Shown here: one piece after another, positions 35,701-44,962 of the stretch | How the letters are laid out: every line of letters starts with the position of its first letter | Position numbering within the stretch: position 1 is the stretch's first letter | NCBI GenBank assembly: GCA_002989075.1 | Contig: PSQN01000015.1 | Location: forward strand, 2,108,001-2,172,000 | Direction: 5' to 3' | Length of the DNA stretch: 64,000 nucleotides | Source of the DNA: Arthonia radiata | Taxonomy: Eukaryota; Ascomycota; Arthoniomycetes; Arthoniales; Arthoniaceae | Translations under genes and position numbers: made by a program | The notes under the pieces: model-generated | Database searches by the model: none | Told to the model about the DNA's origin: nothing | What the model saw: only the letters and a program-made list of their open reading frames with translations

Positions 35701-37327
35701 GCCTCAGGGCTGGGAATGCAATATTCTCACCAGCTTTGTACCATTCCTGCATCGAGGCTGCAGTTCCCGGGCGAGCCACGCTACGGCTCTGAAGTTGATA
35801 AACCGTACTATGCGGATCGGCTGTAATCCAGCTTTTCGTGATGAGCGATGTCTTCGTCTGGGCGTGTTGGCAAATCTACCTCGCTTGCTGCATTCTTACG
35901 ACAATCCAGTGGATAATGCATCATGTGTAGAAGCTGCGGCTATACTCGCAGACTGTTGTAACATGATTGGCGAAATGTCGCTATCTAAGGCATTCGATGC
36001 ATTTGCGAACGCAAAGCCCGCTCAAGACGAATTTCGATCGCAATGCTTTAGGGCTATGCAGCAGAAATTGTTCGTCCCACTCGATTACGAGAGCACAGAA
36101 TTCTTGATGAGACAGCTAATGAACCCGGAACCTTGGGTCAAGCTTGGGACGCTTCCAATGATTAAAGTGTTGCTACCTCTCTTGGATATGGATGATCCTG
36201 CAATCACAGCTCGTGGTCTCGACCTTTTCTCGCCTCTCGTGAAGCTCCTGAAGACTGAGTACTATCAAGATGCACTCAACATCATTGACAAGATCCTTCC
36301 CTTGGCAGGCGTATCGAACGACTTACATCGTTTGAGGACGGCGCACGCCATTGGTAGCTCAACGCGGCCATCTCTCAAGCCAGCACCAGACGTTGGCAGC
36401 CTTTACGGTGTACCAACCGACACCGGATGGGCGTTCCTCGATCCTACGACGCACAACAAACGACCCAGATCCCGGATCAATGCGGTCGCACACTATCAGT
36501 TCGAACACCCGGATCCATCAAGCCGCCCGACAACGCTTACACCCGAGGTCGAGTTTCAGAAAGACGAATTGTACCAAGACTCGTACTTTCCAAACATTAC
36601 GGAGACGATCGTGGAAGTACCATCATCGGCTTGGTATGAGACGAACATCTCACAGCTTACCGCGCAATTGGATGACCTCGACGAATTCTTCGAGGACAAT
36701 GCCAGTGAGACGGCGGTGGAATCTGAGCACAGCGCGTACTCCACGACGGGCATCTCACGCAAAGATCACCCGCGCCCTTTGCATCAGAGCAAACCCCCAA
36801 TCCCAGTCCCCACTACGCCACGGTCCCATCGTAAGCTGGACTCGACAGCGAGCTTCACAGGCGATTTTCCAAGCGTCAGCTTAAACGTCAGCCCAGCATT
36901 GCCAGCTCAGGCGTTCCCAAGCCATCCTCTTCCACCCATGTCTCCCAGCGCGTTTGCAAGCGCGCCGTCGTCTGACCAGCGCCCATCGACACGACCGGGT
37001 ATGGGACCGCGCGCTGCCACAATGCCAGTCTCCAATCTGCAGACCACGCCTCCAGATAAAGCCATTCCGAAAGCCTCTGTCGAGGCTGAAAACTTTTCCG
37101 ACGACGATCTTGCGGGCGGCGAATCGTACTTGGACCGCGCAGACTCGGGGGTCGCAAGCCGCGACGTCACCCCGCAGAAGCCCTTCTCGGCGTTGCGCAA
37201 CAGCATCAAGCGCCTCGCTGGTGATCGTCACCGGCGAACAAATACACGTGCCCAGCCGGGCGCGAGCCCTCAAGTGCCGCCGGTACCAAATGAGTACCTG
37301 CCGATGCCGCAGTCAAGTGAGATTTGA
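29774..37327 (+). CDS. TAO3: Cell morphogenesis scaffold Tao3/Mor2/Furry
   Basis: A single uninterrupted reading frame of 2517 codons. Furry-family proteins are giant HEAT/Armadillo scaffolds that bring NDR/LATS kinases and Mob proteins to sites of polarised growth (the RAM or MOR network); in hyphal fungi they affect tip shape and septation. Residues 1-160 are Ser/Pro-rich and disordered. The conserved N-terminal block begins near 170 (FALEDLFGDFVREADKK). Conserved helical repeats then continue through MOR2-PAG1 N, middle and C regions to about 2200. The last 300 residues are disordered and Ser/Pro/Thr-rich, a probable phosphorylation tail. A charged Arg/Glu/Asp dipeptide run (RERERDRDRERDR) near residue 545 is an unusual insertion. 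Absence of introns over 7.5 kb is notable in a neighbourhood where most genes are spliced. Confidence 0.95.
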   Translation: MNGTEATDIAEAWRGRGNTVGANVLPQQQLGRIDTSQAASEIMSYPPVQRSFTAQAKLANHSRQPSSATEKSSVHTQDSGVSNGAIGAPTFQYLYSDSVLSPPVFASASLSPAPSPTGHLPPPTAARKQQSISPQPIPFASPRSASQGPHASKPRNEASAKAFDVGVGGNTMADFALEDLFGDFVREADKKISTVSSSVMKSRLSDNIEDVCGAGVDAAFDKLLTSMGRVTREQPAVLVTKIGDWKVSHDKTAGNTIAGPGGASAHGVSRITEMSRINSERHGHPRHEPPGPSLPMSAPDEAMSERRASAASYLSCRAFIEILSQTTLKEFRQDNAYNLGELLFNLTVNQITHEDIKRSSLKHAKWEKSADVLGVLSQLDFGGVCGRYVAVLQEYQHALKDKGAFNAEVEGKAHMMLKGLCKLRPSGDQQTHFMVCSTWIGELIVLFRDAHGQDIKLRYCRMFDALFVRLAETMQNLKAGFEDSKWRRNLDLLQQRLAKLAEKPKYRDATFPAQVAMACVSPNDMFMTRWQSLPVTLNNRLVRERERDRDRERDRQHRSLVLKGACRLVWTYLWRNPGLNATGKATLDEIVKTIFFSRKSTLSRDSFITEPLVQLVRIIAHFNPEYAFKTIIFPLVHVDLFNVSSSRDPSYHSLDPDKIIIGIRAFLAILADVETSQQPSFPVAFRDDSEIVEDAVQTPMSPTVNGFKFQPRKGSLVRGERLSRPVPTQQLPPVVRESYDKFCELLGQILKVCDTAFGGQASVDEKFASTSTGRSFVDTWSFARRDDDEHRAERTGKYGFLDLLHVAVQAIPRCLSSQSSQTPMKNVVDLLCTGTAHTERDIAASSAISLKSIARQGFAEVIASRFAFFVFRYDIKYSTFADGGLLGPAHIQNTLKLWIELLNIWEEELLQRTKESASGGARLNASNSMAHVDHVEAQGLFLLCSPSTSVRSCAVEVLSIVTRLDKALGGSVARVYGILTGASANLFPSGIDSSGTDYSSIEKAKLEKSSRKSNIASAFVHLCSSTSSEDIALWYKLFPSFVQTSNQICPTSVIQAREQICNKLAHIQSQIDGLGEERLRAPTTGSIDSSTSRASLRTHVSPPHRLVEQYKLYLVFACATIQKLDSSVQSPTQEASHTRKESRPTGGGQEGFGSAQSLFSKIVPMVYNENRDVRQAAVAGMSSIHPNLYRLLLQSFDMQSRSIPSDSRSNNAHSRSASSPRRNETHPVFRQELVQIYDRTSHFLLDNDFWRDDWVMNHLSEFTWSLHEYLRQDDFYSETSSLRRHYCGLVQTFFNATIRSPTASRWMPFAKRKAHFIKIEDWFIEVTSFDSKAQLNGAHSPRGRQGYSARERVAAQENDRLKTTTSSAMATLCAGPFLATRLEPQEQFNVSRLLAWTDNLLGLEGDKPQVTGKRALINLISYNRQYPVITESIIAKLFTSRKSATTETYIDVLLDVFRQPDPPLIEEWRLIGALLFTLGDAESSIRMKSARLLRIFEEEKQCGSSLRSHDIGISDRTPSVNRAAHYAISEELLSHHRDSTFASCLFSAYAEHFIKLSPEFQRIMVLALLPWMRVIVLQKDRQTGYTVETYVVLLNLIYITMHCGTGLQNEVQALWRALLWEPLTGNARCILDFVIDLSLEKRDQKYLRTAKQIIVFLAGETQESTADVIEFFLNFIEPKSMNPTEPQFTVQKPSGAEDYPYVVDVAQVFPESVNPMRLSMGQLSLILLVDLAIADTFISVDKLPQLLQVILVLWDHHSQIVQEQAREMLVHLVHVLVISKADKTQVSGRTPSIEELVELIRRQDPKVGWAYNDSADPSGSDELPAAMHYVISEALALFSLTIPSIHEQWGAMALTWALQCPVKHIACRSLQIYRIILQPLGQFELSEILSRASTSVSDQAPEYQAFAVDVLRTIHAIVRSQPPESALLPRAFWAVCAALESVHEWEYAEALSTLSDLLEKCNLLDARVVGVLMANKPQGWECNILTSFVPFLHRGCSSRASHATALKLINRTMRIGCNPAFRDERCLRLGVLANLPRLLHSYDNPVDNASCVEAAAILADCCNMIGEMSLSKAFDAFANAKPAQDEFRSQCFRAMQQKLFVPLDYESTEFLMRQLMNPEPWVKLGTLPMIKVLLPLLDMDDPAITARGLDLFSPLVKLLKTEYYQDALNIIDKILPLAGVSNDLHRLRTAHAIGSSTRPSLKPAPDVGSLYGVPTDTGWAFLDPTTHNKRPRSRINAVAHYQFEHPDPSSRPTTLTPEVEFQKDELYQDSYFPNITETIVEVPSSAWYETNISQLTAQLDDLDEFFEDNASETAVESEHSAYSTTGISRKDHPRPLHQSKPPIPVPTTPRSHRKLDSTASFTGDFPSVSLNVSPALPAQAFPSHPLPPMSPSAFASAPSSDQRPSTRPGMGPRAATMPVSNLQTTPPDKAIPKASVEAENFSDDDLAGGESYLDRADSGVASRDVTPQKPFSALRNSIKRLAGDRHRRTNTRAQPGASPQVPPVPNEYLPMPQSSEI

Positions 37328-37783
37328 GTCATCCAGCGCTAGGTTTCCTTTGTAGCATTCAGCATTTTGCGTCGGCGTATCGGCTCAGGTGTATATTGCG
37401 AGCGCATCTTATGGAAGGTCAACGGCTGCATTAAATGATACCCCGCGATATAGACTTGCCCAGGAGCACGTCGTACGCATCATGACCACATCGAGGTGTA
37501 CGATAAGACTGTCGATGTCTGTATATTAGTCGCTCAGCGAGCGTAACAACAATGCCACATGCAATTACACTATGCGTGGTTCATTTCTTCCTTCCTTTTT
37601 CCGTCTTCTCGGCATGCCTCCGTGCTAGGTGAAGGGCTTGCGATTTACTCGAGTCCTTGTTGTACGGTAGCTGTAACAGCTCACCCACACGCCCTTTCGT
37701 CCGTCGCCCTCCCATTCTCTCCAAGTCCTCCTATCACGTTCACATGTTAGAGGCCTTTCATGCCGCCTCCCAGTAGCTCCTAG

Positions 37784-37930
37784 CTCACCCATCCGACATT
37801 CCTCAACACAAACCCCGGATTCAACACGACCTTAAGCTTCCCTCGTCACTCCCGAAACGCCTTCATCGGCACCACCTCCCGGCCACCGCTCTGCCTCGCA
37901 AAACCGCCAGAAAGTTGAACGTGTTCTGGC
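37784..37930 (-). pseudogene. Fragment of a duplicated Hikeshi gene, 3' part
   Basis: This stretch aligns closely with 39990-40142, the coding end of the intact Hikeshi gene. Both contain CTCAACACAAACCCCGGAT and AACGCCTTCATCGGCACCAC, and both end at GTTGAAC(G)TGTTCTG-like sequence. By eye about 80-85 percent of positions match, with small deletions that destroy the frame. It is a dead partial copy. Confidence 0.8.
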
Positions 37931-38225
37931 CGGCCTATTTCGTGTCTCCTAGACCTTGCTGTAATGATGTACCATTCACCACAATTGAGAAAGTATGCCG
38001 CATGAGAGTCTCCGGTCAATGCGCAGCAACGAGTGGCTTTGGAACTCTCTCCTCATCTATAGATTTCTCAAGTCAGCCATGTTGTCAGTGTGCGGCCGTT
38101 GTTGCCTACTAAGACGTTAATACAGGATAGCTAGGACCTCGACGGTCCCTGTCACAAGTATCATTACGTGAGACGGTTGACCGTCAAAGCTAGCCTAATC
38201 CCTTGATTACAGCAAGCTTCTCACG

Positions 38226-38635
38226 CAGTCTAAGGCAGAGCAACCCGGAAGGTCAACTACTGCACAAGAAGGCTCGACCCTGAAGGCGGCAGGCAATCTC
38301 TTAGACGTTCTTTCTAGAACCCCCATAAGTCTAAGGCAATAACGACCCCAAAGGCCGTCCACCGCACAAAGCAGCCTGATCCAATAATCACAGCTACCTT
38401 CATAGACAGTCTAAGGCAGAGCAACCCGGAAGGTCAACTACTGCACAAGAAGGCTCGGCCCCGAAGGCGGCAGACAATCTCTTAGACCAGATTAACTAAG
38501 CCCTTCCGTCACATACCTAAGCGCAGTTCCTTCACTAACAGCTGTCGCTCAGGCAGTCTAAGGCAGAGCAACCCAGAAGGTTAACTGCTGCGTAAGAAGG
38601 CTCGACCCTGAAGGCGGCAGACAAATCTCATAGAC
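38226..38635. repeat. Repeat array with hairpin-prone 81-bp core
   Basis: Three near-identical cores lie at 38226-38306, 38407-38487 and 38554-38635, each starting CAGTCTAAGGCAGAGCAACC and ending CTTAGAC or CATAGAC. The first seven informative bases (GTCTAAG) are the reverse complement of the last seven (CTTAGAC), so each core can close into a stem. A fourth, diverged copy lies at about 38327-38406. Differences between cores are few, so the array is young or kept homogeneous. Confidence 0.8.
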
Positions 38636-38711
38636 CGAGCTATCTAAACCCTTCTATGATACTTGCTTGAGGTGACCGCCGGTGAGAAGCGCTATTTAAT
38701 ACTTGTGGAGC

Positions 38712-39106
38712 TTACATACCGACAACTCGAAATGGTCCATAAACAAGGACACACGCTCTTTGTGTTACGCATAGAAATACCCTGTAGGCCCTGCTGCACG
38801 CAGACTTGATTATTGGAAGACTGGCGGAGTATGCGTCATCTGCTTGGCCGCTCCCAAACGGCGCGTCAAAATCGTCGAGGAATTCTTTGAAAGTCCAATG
38901 TCTATTTTGCATTGTTGACAAAAGAAAACATGCCCAGGCGACTCAGTAGGACAAAGTGCTCTGGGATATATCGTGGCACAGCTAAGCCGACTCTGGAGTA
39001 GTTTGTCCGGCGCGTTCTTCAGCTTCGAACCCTTGTCCGACGCTAAGCAATCACCTTCAGTAAAATGCGCGTACATATCATTGTACACGGTCATGGTTTC
39101 GGGCAT
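38712..39106 (-). pseudogene. Possible coding relic, family unknown
   Basis: Two adjacent minus-strand frames have protein-like composition. The upstream one (39106-38915 or so) includes HFTEGDCLASDKGSKLKNAP and a CQQC motif; the downstream one includes HWTFKEFLDDFDAPFGSG. They are in different frames with no good intron between them, so this may be a frameshifted remnant or a misjudged spliced gene. I do not recognise the family. Confidence 0.3.
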
Positions 39107-39865
39107 GGGCCCACGCTCAAATAGCTGCCCTAAAGTCGACCATTACAAGCACAAAGTATCCAACACAACTCAGGGATCTCATCATTTCTCGCCAGAACGA
39201 CACGTGCCACGAACCGCACTCCTCCAGCTCGGTTTCACAACGAATGCGAAACCATGGTCTATCAAAAAAACCGAGCACGCGTTCATGTTGCGCGATCTAG
39301 GCCCATAGCCGACCTTTCTAATACCTGCGACCGAGACATGCTACGCTATGGTAGGCGATGAATACGTGGGCGATGTCTATCTGAAGAGCATGGTTAGACC
39401 TCGTGCGCTCTGCGCGGATTGGGTACACAAGCAGCAATACCTACAAGTATGGGAAAGTCGCTAAGTTGGAAATAAGCTGTGCTTATCTACCTCAGCGAAG
39501 TCAAACACTATCCATCTGTCTTACCTCGAAAACGCATCACTTATGTTCACCTCCGGCTTGCAATTCTTGCTCATTGCCAAGCCGTATGATTAAACTTCTG
39601 TGCTCCCCTAGGACTCAACAATCTGGCAATTACACTAATATCTCAAACTACGGGCCTGCGGAGTGGCGCGCAGATAGCATGACACGCTTGATCGTTATCA
39701 AGGGTCAATCAATAATTTCAAAGGTACTCCGCACTGGGCTTTAGCTGCCGTCGTTACTGCGGTTGTATACTAGTGATGCTTCGCGAGGAGGACGCTCGGA
39801 AGCTGCCGTCGAATATTATTGCGGCTGACTTGCCACGCATACGACACGCACGCGTAACTTGTTTC

Positions 39866-39973
39866 GCCTGCCTCACCACGTCGCCGCTGGGCATTTTTGT
39901 GTCGAGTTGAGTTTGCAGCCCGGTCGTGCTCGGTGCTTGGATCTGTTGGTTTGATTTGAGGTTGGCGAGCGGG
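39866..39973 (-). pseudogene. Second fragment of the duplicated Hikeshi gene
   Basis: This matches 40161-40271, the next part of the intact Hikeshi gene. CTCACCACGTCGCCGCTGGGCAT and TTTGATTTGAGG-like sequence are shared, with base changes and small indels. Together with the fragment at 37784-37930 it makes one continuous dead copy split by about 1.9 kb. A shared pentamer TTTCG occurs at 37938-37942 and 39862-39866, at the two broken edges, which could be a target duplication. Confidence 0.7.
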
Positions 39974-39992
39974 AATGCGTCCCCACACCACC

Positions 39993-40673
39993 TCACCCAT
40001 CCCCATCCCTCAACACAAACCCCGGATCCACCGCAACTTTCTTCTCAAACTTCCCCCACCATTCCTGAAACGCCTTCATCGGCACCACCTCCCGGCCGCC
40101 GCTCTGCTCCGCAAACCCCGCCAGGAAGTTGAACGCGTTCTGCCCGATCTTCTGCGCGAGCTGCTTCACCACGTCGCCGCTGGGCATGGTGCCGTTCGCT
40201 TGACTCTGCAAGCCATTTGCTGGTAGTGATAGTTGGCTTTGCGGGCTGGATTTGAGGCTGGCAAGTTGGGAGCTAACCTGCGCGGCGGGCTCGATGCTGA
40301 TGCCCACCACGACCTCTCCTTGGACGTCCTGGGATATTGCGGGCTGCTCGGTGAGGTCGTCGAGCATGACTTCTTCTCGCACTTCGCTTTGTCCTCCACT
40401 GCCGCCTGCTGCCCCTTTACCTGCGTTCACCCGATAGACTGCGCTCATCTTTTCGCCGTCGAGTGCACCTAGAAGCTTGAACTCGGGCCATTCGGGCAGT
40501 TTGAGGTACACGGCTGCGAGCGTGCCGGGTGGCAAAGCCGTGTTTGGGTGCATGAAGAGTGCGAGGTGAGAGAATGCAGGGGTGGACGGAGCGGTGAAAG
40601 AGCATTGTGTGGATGAGAGAGTTGCAGTGGGTTGGGGGAGAAGGGGGCGTGGGGGCATAAGGAGGGAGAACAT
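39993..40673 (-). CDS. OPI10: Hikeshi-family Hsp70 nuclear import carrier
   Basis: A single exon of 226 residues. Hikeshi carries ATP-bound Hsp70 into the nucleus during heat stress by binding both Hsp70 and FG-nucleoporins; the yeast family member is Opi10. The N-terminal beta domain is clear: MFSLLMPPRPL at the start, then a conserved HLALFMHPNTALPPGTLAAVYL segment and a WPEFKLLGAL block. A Gly-rich linker follows (about 85-95). The C-terminal helical part has VVKQLAQKIGQNAFNFLAGF and ends in a WWGKFEKKV stretch. The frame is open upstream to 40760, but the Met at 40673 matches the family start. The extra residues would come from the leader. A broken duplicate of its 3' part lies downstream. 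Confidence 0.9.
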   Translation of the reverse strand: MFSLLMPPRPLLPQPTATLSSTQCSFTAPSTPAFSHLALFMHPNTALPPGTLAAVYLKLPEWPEFKLLGALDGEKMSAVYRVNAGKGAAGGSGGQSEVREEVMLDDLTEQPAISQDVQGEVVVGISIEPAAQVSSQLASLKSSPQSQLSLPANGLQSQANGTMPSGDVVKQLAQKIGQNAFNFLAGFAEQSGGREVVPMKAFQEWWGKFEKKVAVDPGFVLRDGDG

Positions 40674-41357
40674 TTGGGGTGAGATTGCCGCGGGATGAAA
40701 GAAGGGGTGTTTGATGAGGTATATGCCAGATGTCTGGATGAATGGCATCCAAATGTGCACGTTTGAGATCGAGTCTGAGAGGGGTGGTGGCCCTGCGCGT
40801 CTCGGAATGGCGTGGTCACACGCCCTTCAAGCGGCGAGGTGCTTTCTACTTCACTTGCCAGGCGAAAGATTGATCTTTTGGTCTTATAGACCTACAACAT
40901 TACTTGGAGCTAGCACTTTGCGTGTTGGAATGTCGAGTTGGGAACTCGAGTCATGGGCTTGTGTCACAAATCGTGGTGAAGGAGCGGGGCTGATGTCACT
41001 ACGACAGCACCGTACGTCGTTCTTGCTTTGTGATACCTTACGCCTTAGAGGTCGTACGACCCAACATTGTCTTCACGTGCGCAACATCGCTTTCGCCTCT
41101 CGTGGCATCAATGCATGACCCAAGGCAGATGAAAGGACTTCAGCGCAAACAGATTTACATTATCGGTTTCCCAGCGAAGTCGCTGAATGATATAAGAGTA
41201 CAAGGTCGACACGTACCGACATGTCAATACCCATGAAAAGGGCCTCTGATAGCAATTCACCGCAGCCAAAGCCATTCCACACACCCTGACTCCACCGGTG
41301 AAGATCACATGCCTTGTTGGTAACACTTTGAGCCGTCAATTCGGCACTGGGCTCACA
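40674..41357. other. Intergenic, Hikeshi promoter side
   Basis: 684 bp between the Hikeshi start and the stop of the zinc-cluster factor. The polypurine GGGGG-rich strip near 40625-40665 lies just inside the leader. No other feature was recognised. Confidence 0.4.
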
Positions 41358-43676
41358 CTACCCAAATCCTAGTTTCTCTGTCCTCTTCAGAACCTGATCC
41401 ATTTCGATACTCATATGGTCCTCTGTGTTCACAGTGAATGAAGCCCAGATGTCTGGATATTGACTGCTGAACTTATCGGGGTCCTCCTCTCGCCATTCAT
41501 TGGCTTCGAACGTCTCAAACAAGGTCTGGGTAGGCATCGGCAAAGCAGTGTCCAAGGCTTGCGCTCGCAACTGCAGGAGCCGCAGCATCCCTTTGGCGAG
41601 GAAACACCGCTTAGACAGCGTGCGTAGATATTCGCACATGTCGATGAAGGCGGACCGGCATTCACTAGACGTTTGAACATTAGCAGATATACGTAAATCA
41701 GACTAGGATACAGGCGGACTCACGCATCATCCAAGGCTTCGATTATGCCGAACAGAGCCGTGACAATCCACTGCGCCGCGCCAAACGGAGCGCGAGACTG
41801 GCCACAGCTGGCATGATACAGGCGGGCAAGACGAGCAATCTCAAGCGCGTGCTCGAGGCAGACCAGGTGGGCGTCGCTCCTGGCAACTCGTAGCCGAGAC
41901 GGAGTAGAGTTTGTCCGTGCCCACGCTTGCGATTCGAGGTGAGTTGGCGGCGTAGGGTATGCCGAATGGTGCGCCAACTGCTGGGCCGAAGGGGATTTGC
42001 TAGTGGAGAAGTCTTCCTGACTGGGCCGCAGAAATCCCGCGGCTAGTATCGCTACATGGTGAGAATCCATACTTGCGAGTGGACGTATTAGGTGGGCAGA
42101 CACAATTGGGAAGAGACACCACTTACAGCAGATTCAGCACATGTGGCGAGCTGCTGGGGTTAGCTTGTACGCACGGCGGCAGCGAACTTTGCCATCGTTC
42201 TAGATCCTCGAGAGTCTCCTTGAGTACAGCGTCTCGTTGGTAAGGATCAGCCTCATCTCTATCAGACCGATACAATACCTGAGCTGCTCGCTCTTCTATC
42301 ATTAGCAGCTCGATGCTCTGTCTGAAGAAACACGCGTAATGCAGTGGGAGTTCTGGATCGGTCATGGGGTACGGTGTCCACGTGGTCGGCTCATCGCCCT
42401 CGTGGTCAGCGAACGGCCTTGGTCGTTGGGGCGTCGGTGTCAGCAACGGCTTCTGGAGGGCCATCGCACAATGCCTGTCCGCGAAGAAACAAGATCAGTT
42501 GGAAAACCGAAGTAAGTCACAAAGATCTCTCCACATACACAAATTGACTCCATAATCCCCACAGAAAGTGATCGGTCACTCTTCTCAAGTCGGCTGCTTC
42601 TCTGGGTGGAAGCTTCTTGCAAGACGCATTCACGGAGGGCGACCATTCTCGTGAAGCCTGTGCACTCCTTGCTATCAGCCCCCATCCTACACGGTCTTTT
42701 CCGGATAGACAGAGGCAAGCTGACAGTACTGCCGCGCCCTGGAGCGATGTAAGCGACACCTTACCTGCGAGCTTGTCCAATTCGAGCTGAGCTTCTTGGA
42801 AGAAATGGGCACCAGATGTAAGCGTATCCTTGGGGTCGACTCGTGCTTCGGGATAGTCTGACAGCGGGCACGCACTGGCGCAGATGGCATTTACCAGCAA
42901 GGGCGAACAGTAGAGGCAGTCGAGTCTCTGCGCCTTCATGTCGCGTATGAAAAGTTCCTCATCGATCAGCTGCAGCACGACAGGATGCCAGGTAAACCAC
43001 AGTGAAACAAGGTGGCTAATGAAGGTCGCATCAGTCGTCACCGACGTCCAAGGAGCCACTGGCACCTGGTGGGTTGGCTGATCGCACAAGGACGAGACGA
43101 AGTGCGAGCGTTGTGGCGCTGGCTTGAGCTGGGTCGGTGAATCTGGTGAAGTGGGACCTTCATGACTACTGGAAACCGTTGGTGAGAGGGGCGAGAGCGA
43201 TGCTGCCGTCGATGTCGAGACACGGTCCTCTGCCGAGATTCTGAGCACCTCATCGAGCGAAGTGCTACGCTGAATGACAGAGACGAGGTTGGCGACATCG
43301 CTGGCAGGAGCGTGGCGAATATCCTCCACCAGTCGTTCGTACTTTTCGTTCTCTAGTTCGAGCTCGTCGACTCTCCGCTTGAGCACCTGCGAGGCCGAGT
43401 TGCCAGAGCGCCGATTGTCTTTGGTAGGGTCAAAGACGCATTGGATGCGGGTGGACACACAAGTATCACAAGGTCCCGGAGATCCAGTGCACTAGAATGG
43501 AGACCATGTCAGTCAGATGTTGCATTACCCCAGAAGTGGCGGCGAATATGGACCTTGGTGCGCTTCCTTTGACAATAGAGGCACGCTAAAGAGCTGTTCT
43601 TCTTGGAGCGACCTGCGCGTGCCAGGCTGTCTTGTTGTGATGAGGCTGCACTCGACTGCGGCGACGGAATATTCAT
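41358..43676 (-). CDS. Zn2Cys6 transcription factor (fungal-specific)
   Basis: Five exons (43676-43554, 43491-42539, 42474-42127, 42071-41724, 41664-41358) with introns of 55-64 bp give 692 residues; every phase fits. The zinc cluster is completed across the first splice: Cys at 32, 35, 42, 49, 52 and 59, the canonical C-x2-C-x6-C-x6-C-x2-C-x6-C that binds two zinc ions. A coiled-coil dimerisation segment follows (about 75-105, VLKRRVDELELENEKYERLV). Then come the fungal transcription-factor middle homology region (from about 180, FISHLVSLWFTWHPVVLQLI; DCLYCSPLLVNAICASAC) and helical C-terminal parts. Such factors bind CGG triplets and usually control metabolic or stress genes. Its targets cannot be told from the context; the neighbours do not form a cluster. 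Confidence 0.92.
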
Positions 43677-44962
43677 TACCAAGCCCCACTCAGTCTGTAC
43701 ACGCAATATTGTGCACGTTTTCGTATGTTATGTTCCAAAAAGCGGTTAAAGTGGTTAAACTGTTATGCGACGTTCCGGGAGCGCTTAAACTGTTATTTGA
43801 GCCTCGATCCTTATGCCGTTCAACAACCGCCCGCTCATCTCGCCTTCCTACCTATGATCCATTTATCACTCCAGCAAGGAATAAGAAGGCGAATATGTAC
43901 GCACGTACTCGGAACATGATAATTTCAAAATATGGGTACACCACCATGACGACACCCTCTTCTGTTCGTCAATTTGCCTGCACCGAACGCCCCCCTCCTC
44001 GTAAACAATGCCCACATTAAACGTGCCTTTCCCGTCCGAATAAGCCGTGAGTATGTCCGGCCATGGTCTGGTCTGGTTACGCTGCTTGTAGAAGTATTTC
44101 TTTAAGGGGCGCTTGCAAAGGAACTGAGTCCGTTTGCCGATGTGCTTGACTCGGGTATCTTGCCACTGGAAATGTAGATCCGCCATTGACTTGGTGGTTG
44201 TTTGGTTGGCTGCAAGTCGCTCCAAGTCGTCGACAGCGTGGTGATAAGATCGCATCGTGGGTCGGCGCCTAGTTGTTTACAGGCTCCTTGTAAATTCTGG
44301 CGGTAGGTGGTTGACATATTGTCGGTACATTGCAGCAATGCCGCAAGATGTTGCGGCGTGCAGAGGAGACGCTCCGGCGTTGTCGCGCGCAACGACTTAA
44401 TCCAGGCGAGCGTCTGCGCCAGAAGTGGTACCACTGTCGCTGTATCGGCTTTCTACAATGGCGTTTTTCTTTCTGGACCCAAGACACGGAATCGTAACTC
44501 TTGCGCTTGTTTTCTCAAATATTCTTCTGGTCCACTGCCAGTTCCGCAAAGACATGTGCAAAGATCAGCCTCTGCATGATCTCAGTGATGACCCGAGGAG
44601 AAATTGTAGGCACATACCAGGGGACCTCTACAATACATCATCAGCACATTCTCCAGCGTCAATTCGGTGAACGCTTGGTCCATGTCATTTTGACCACGCT
44701 CAGCAGTTGAAAACTAGTTGCCATAGGTACGATGGATCGATAAGAGTAGCCACCCACATGCATGCGAGTTCTCACCAAGAATTGACGCACATTTGGTGTA
44801 TGAGTGAAGGGCAATAGGCGACTGGCGACATTACTATCATTCTTGATCCATACGGATGCATCTAGTTGAAAGGTGCTGTAGAAGCGACCACGGCTCCTGC
44901 TGTCGATTTCAGCGCCGTTTCGTGCCAATGCCTCGGGCAAATCATTGCTCCAACGTCAAAAG
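43677..44962 (-). pseudogene. Decayed coding region, family unknown
   Basis: Several minus-strand stretches read like protein but do not join into one gene. 44940-44770 has GRFYSTFQLDASVWIKNDSN. 44690-44620 has AFTELTLENVLMMYCRG. 44434-44102 and 44255-43990 read in two competing frames (WSDLQPT; PWPDILTAYSDGKGTFNVG). The first stretch lacks an ATG and starts within 25 bp of the Ynd1 stop codon. A plausible intron (GTGAGA..CAACTAG) joins the first two parts, but a stop follows. I read this as an old gene in decay, or one whose exon structure I cannot solve. Confidence 0.35.

Larger units (their letters stand above)
37328..39992. other. Repeat-bearing gap with gene fragments
   Basis: 2.7 kb between the Tao3 stop codon and the Hikeshi stop codon. 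It holds two separated fragments of a Hikeshi duplicate (37784-37930 and 39866-39973), a hairpin-prone repeat array (38226-38635) and a possible coding relic (38712-39106), each listed separately. 39107-39860 shows no supported feature. Confidence 0.6.

Noticed and set aside
40674-40760. Upstream extension of Hikeshi by 29 residues
   Set aside because: The family begins at the MFxLL motif, here at 40673. The extension is an open leader with no ATG at its very start.
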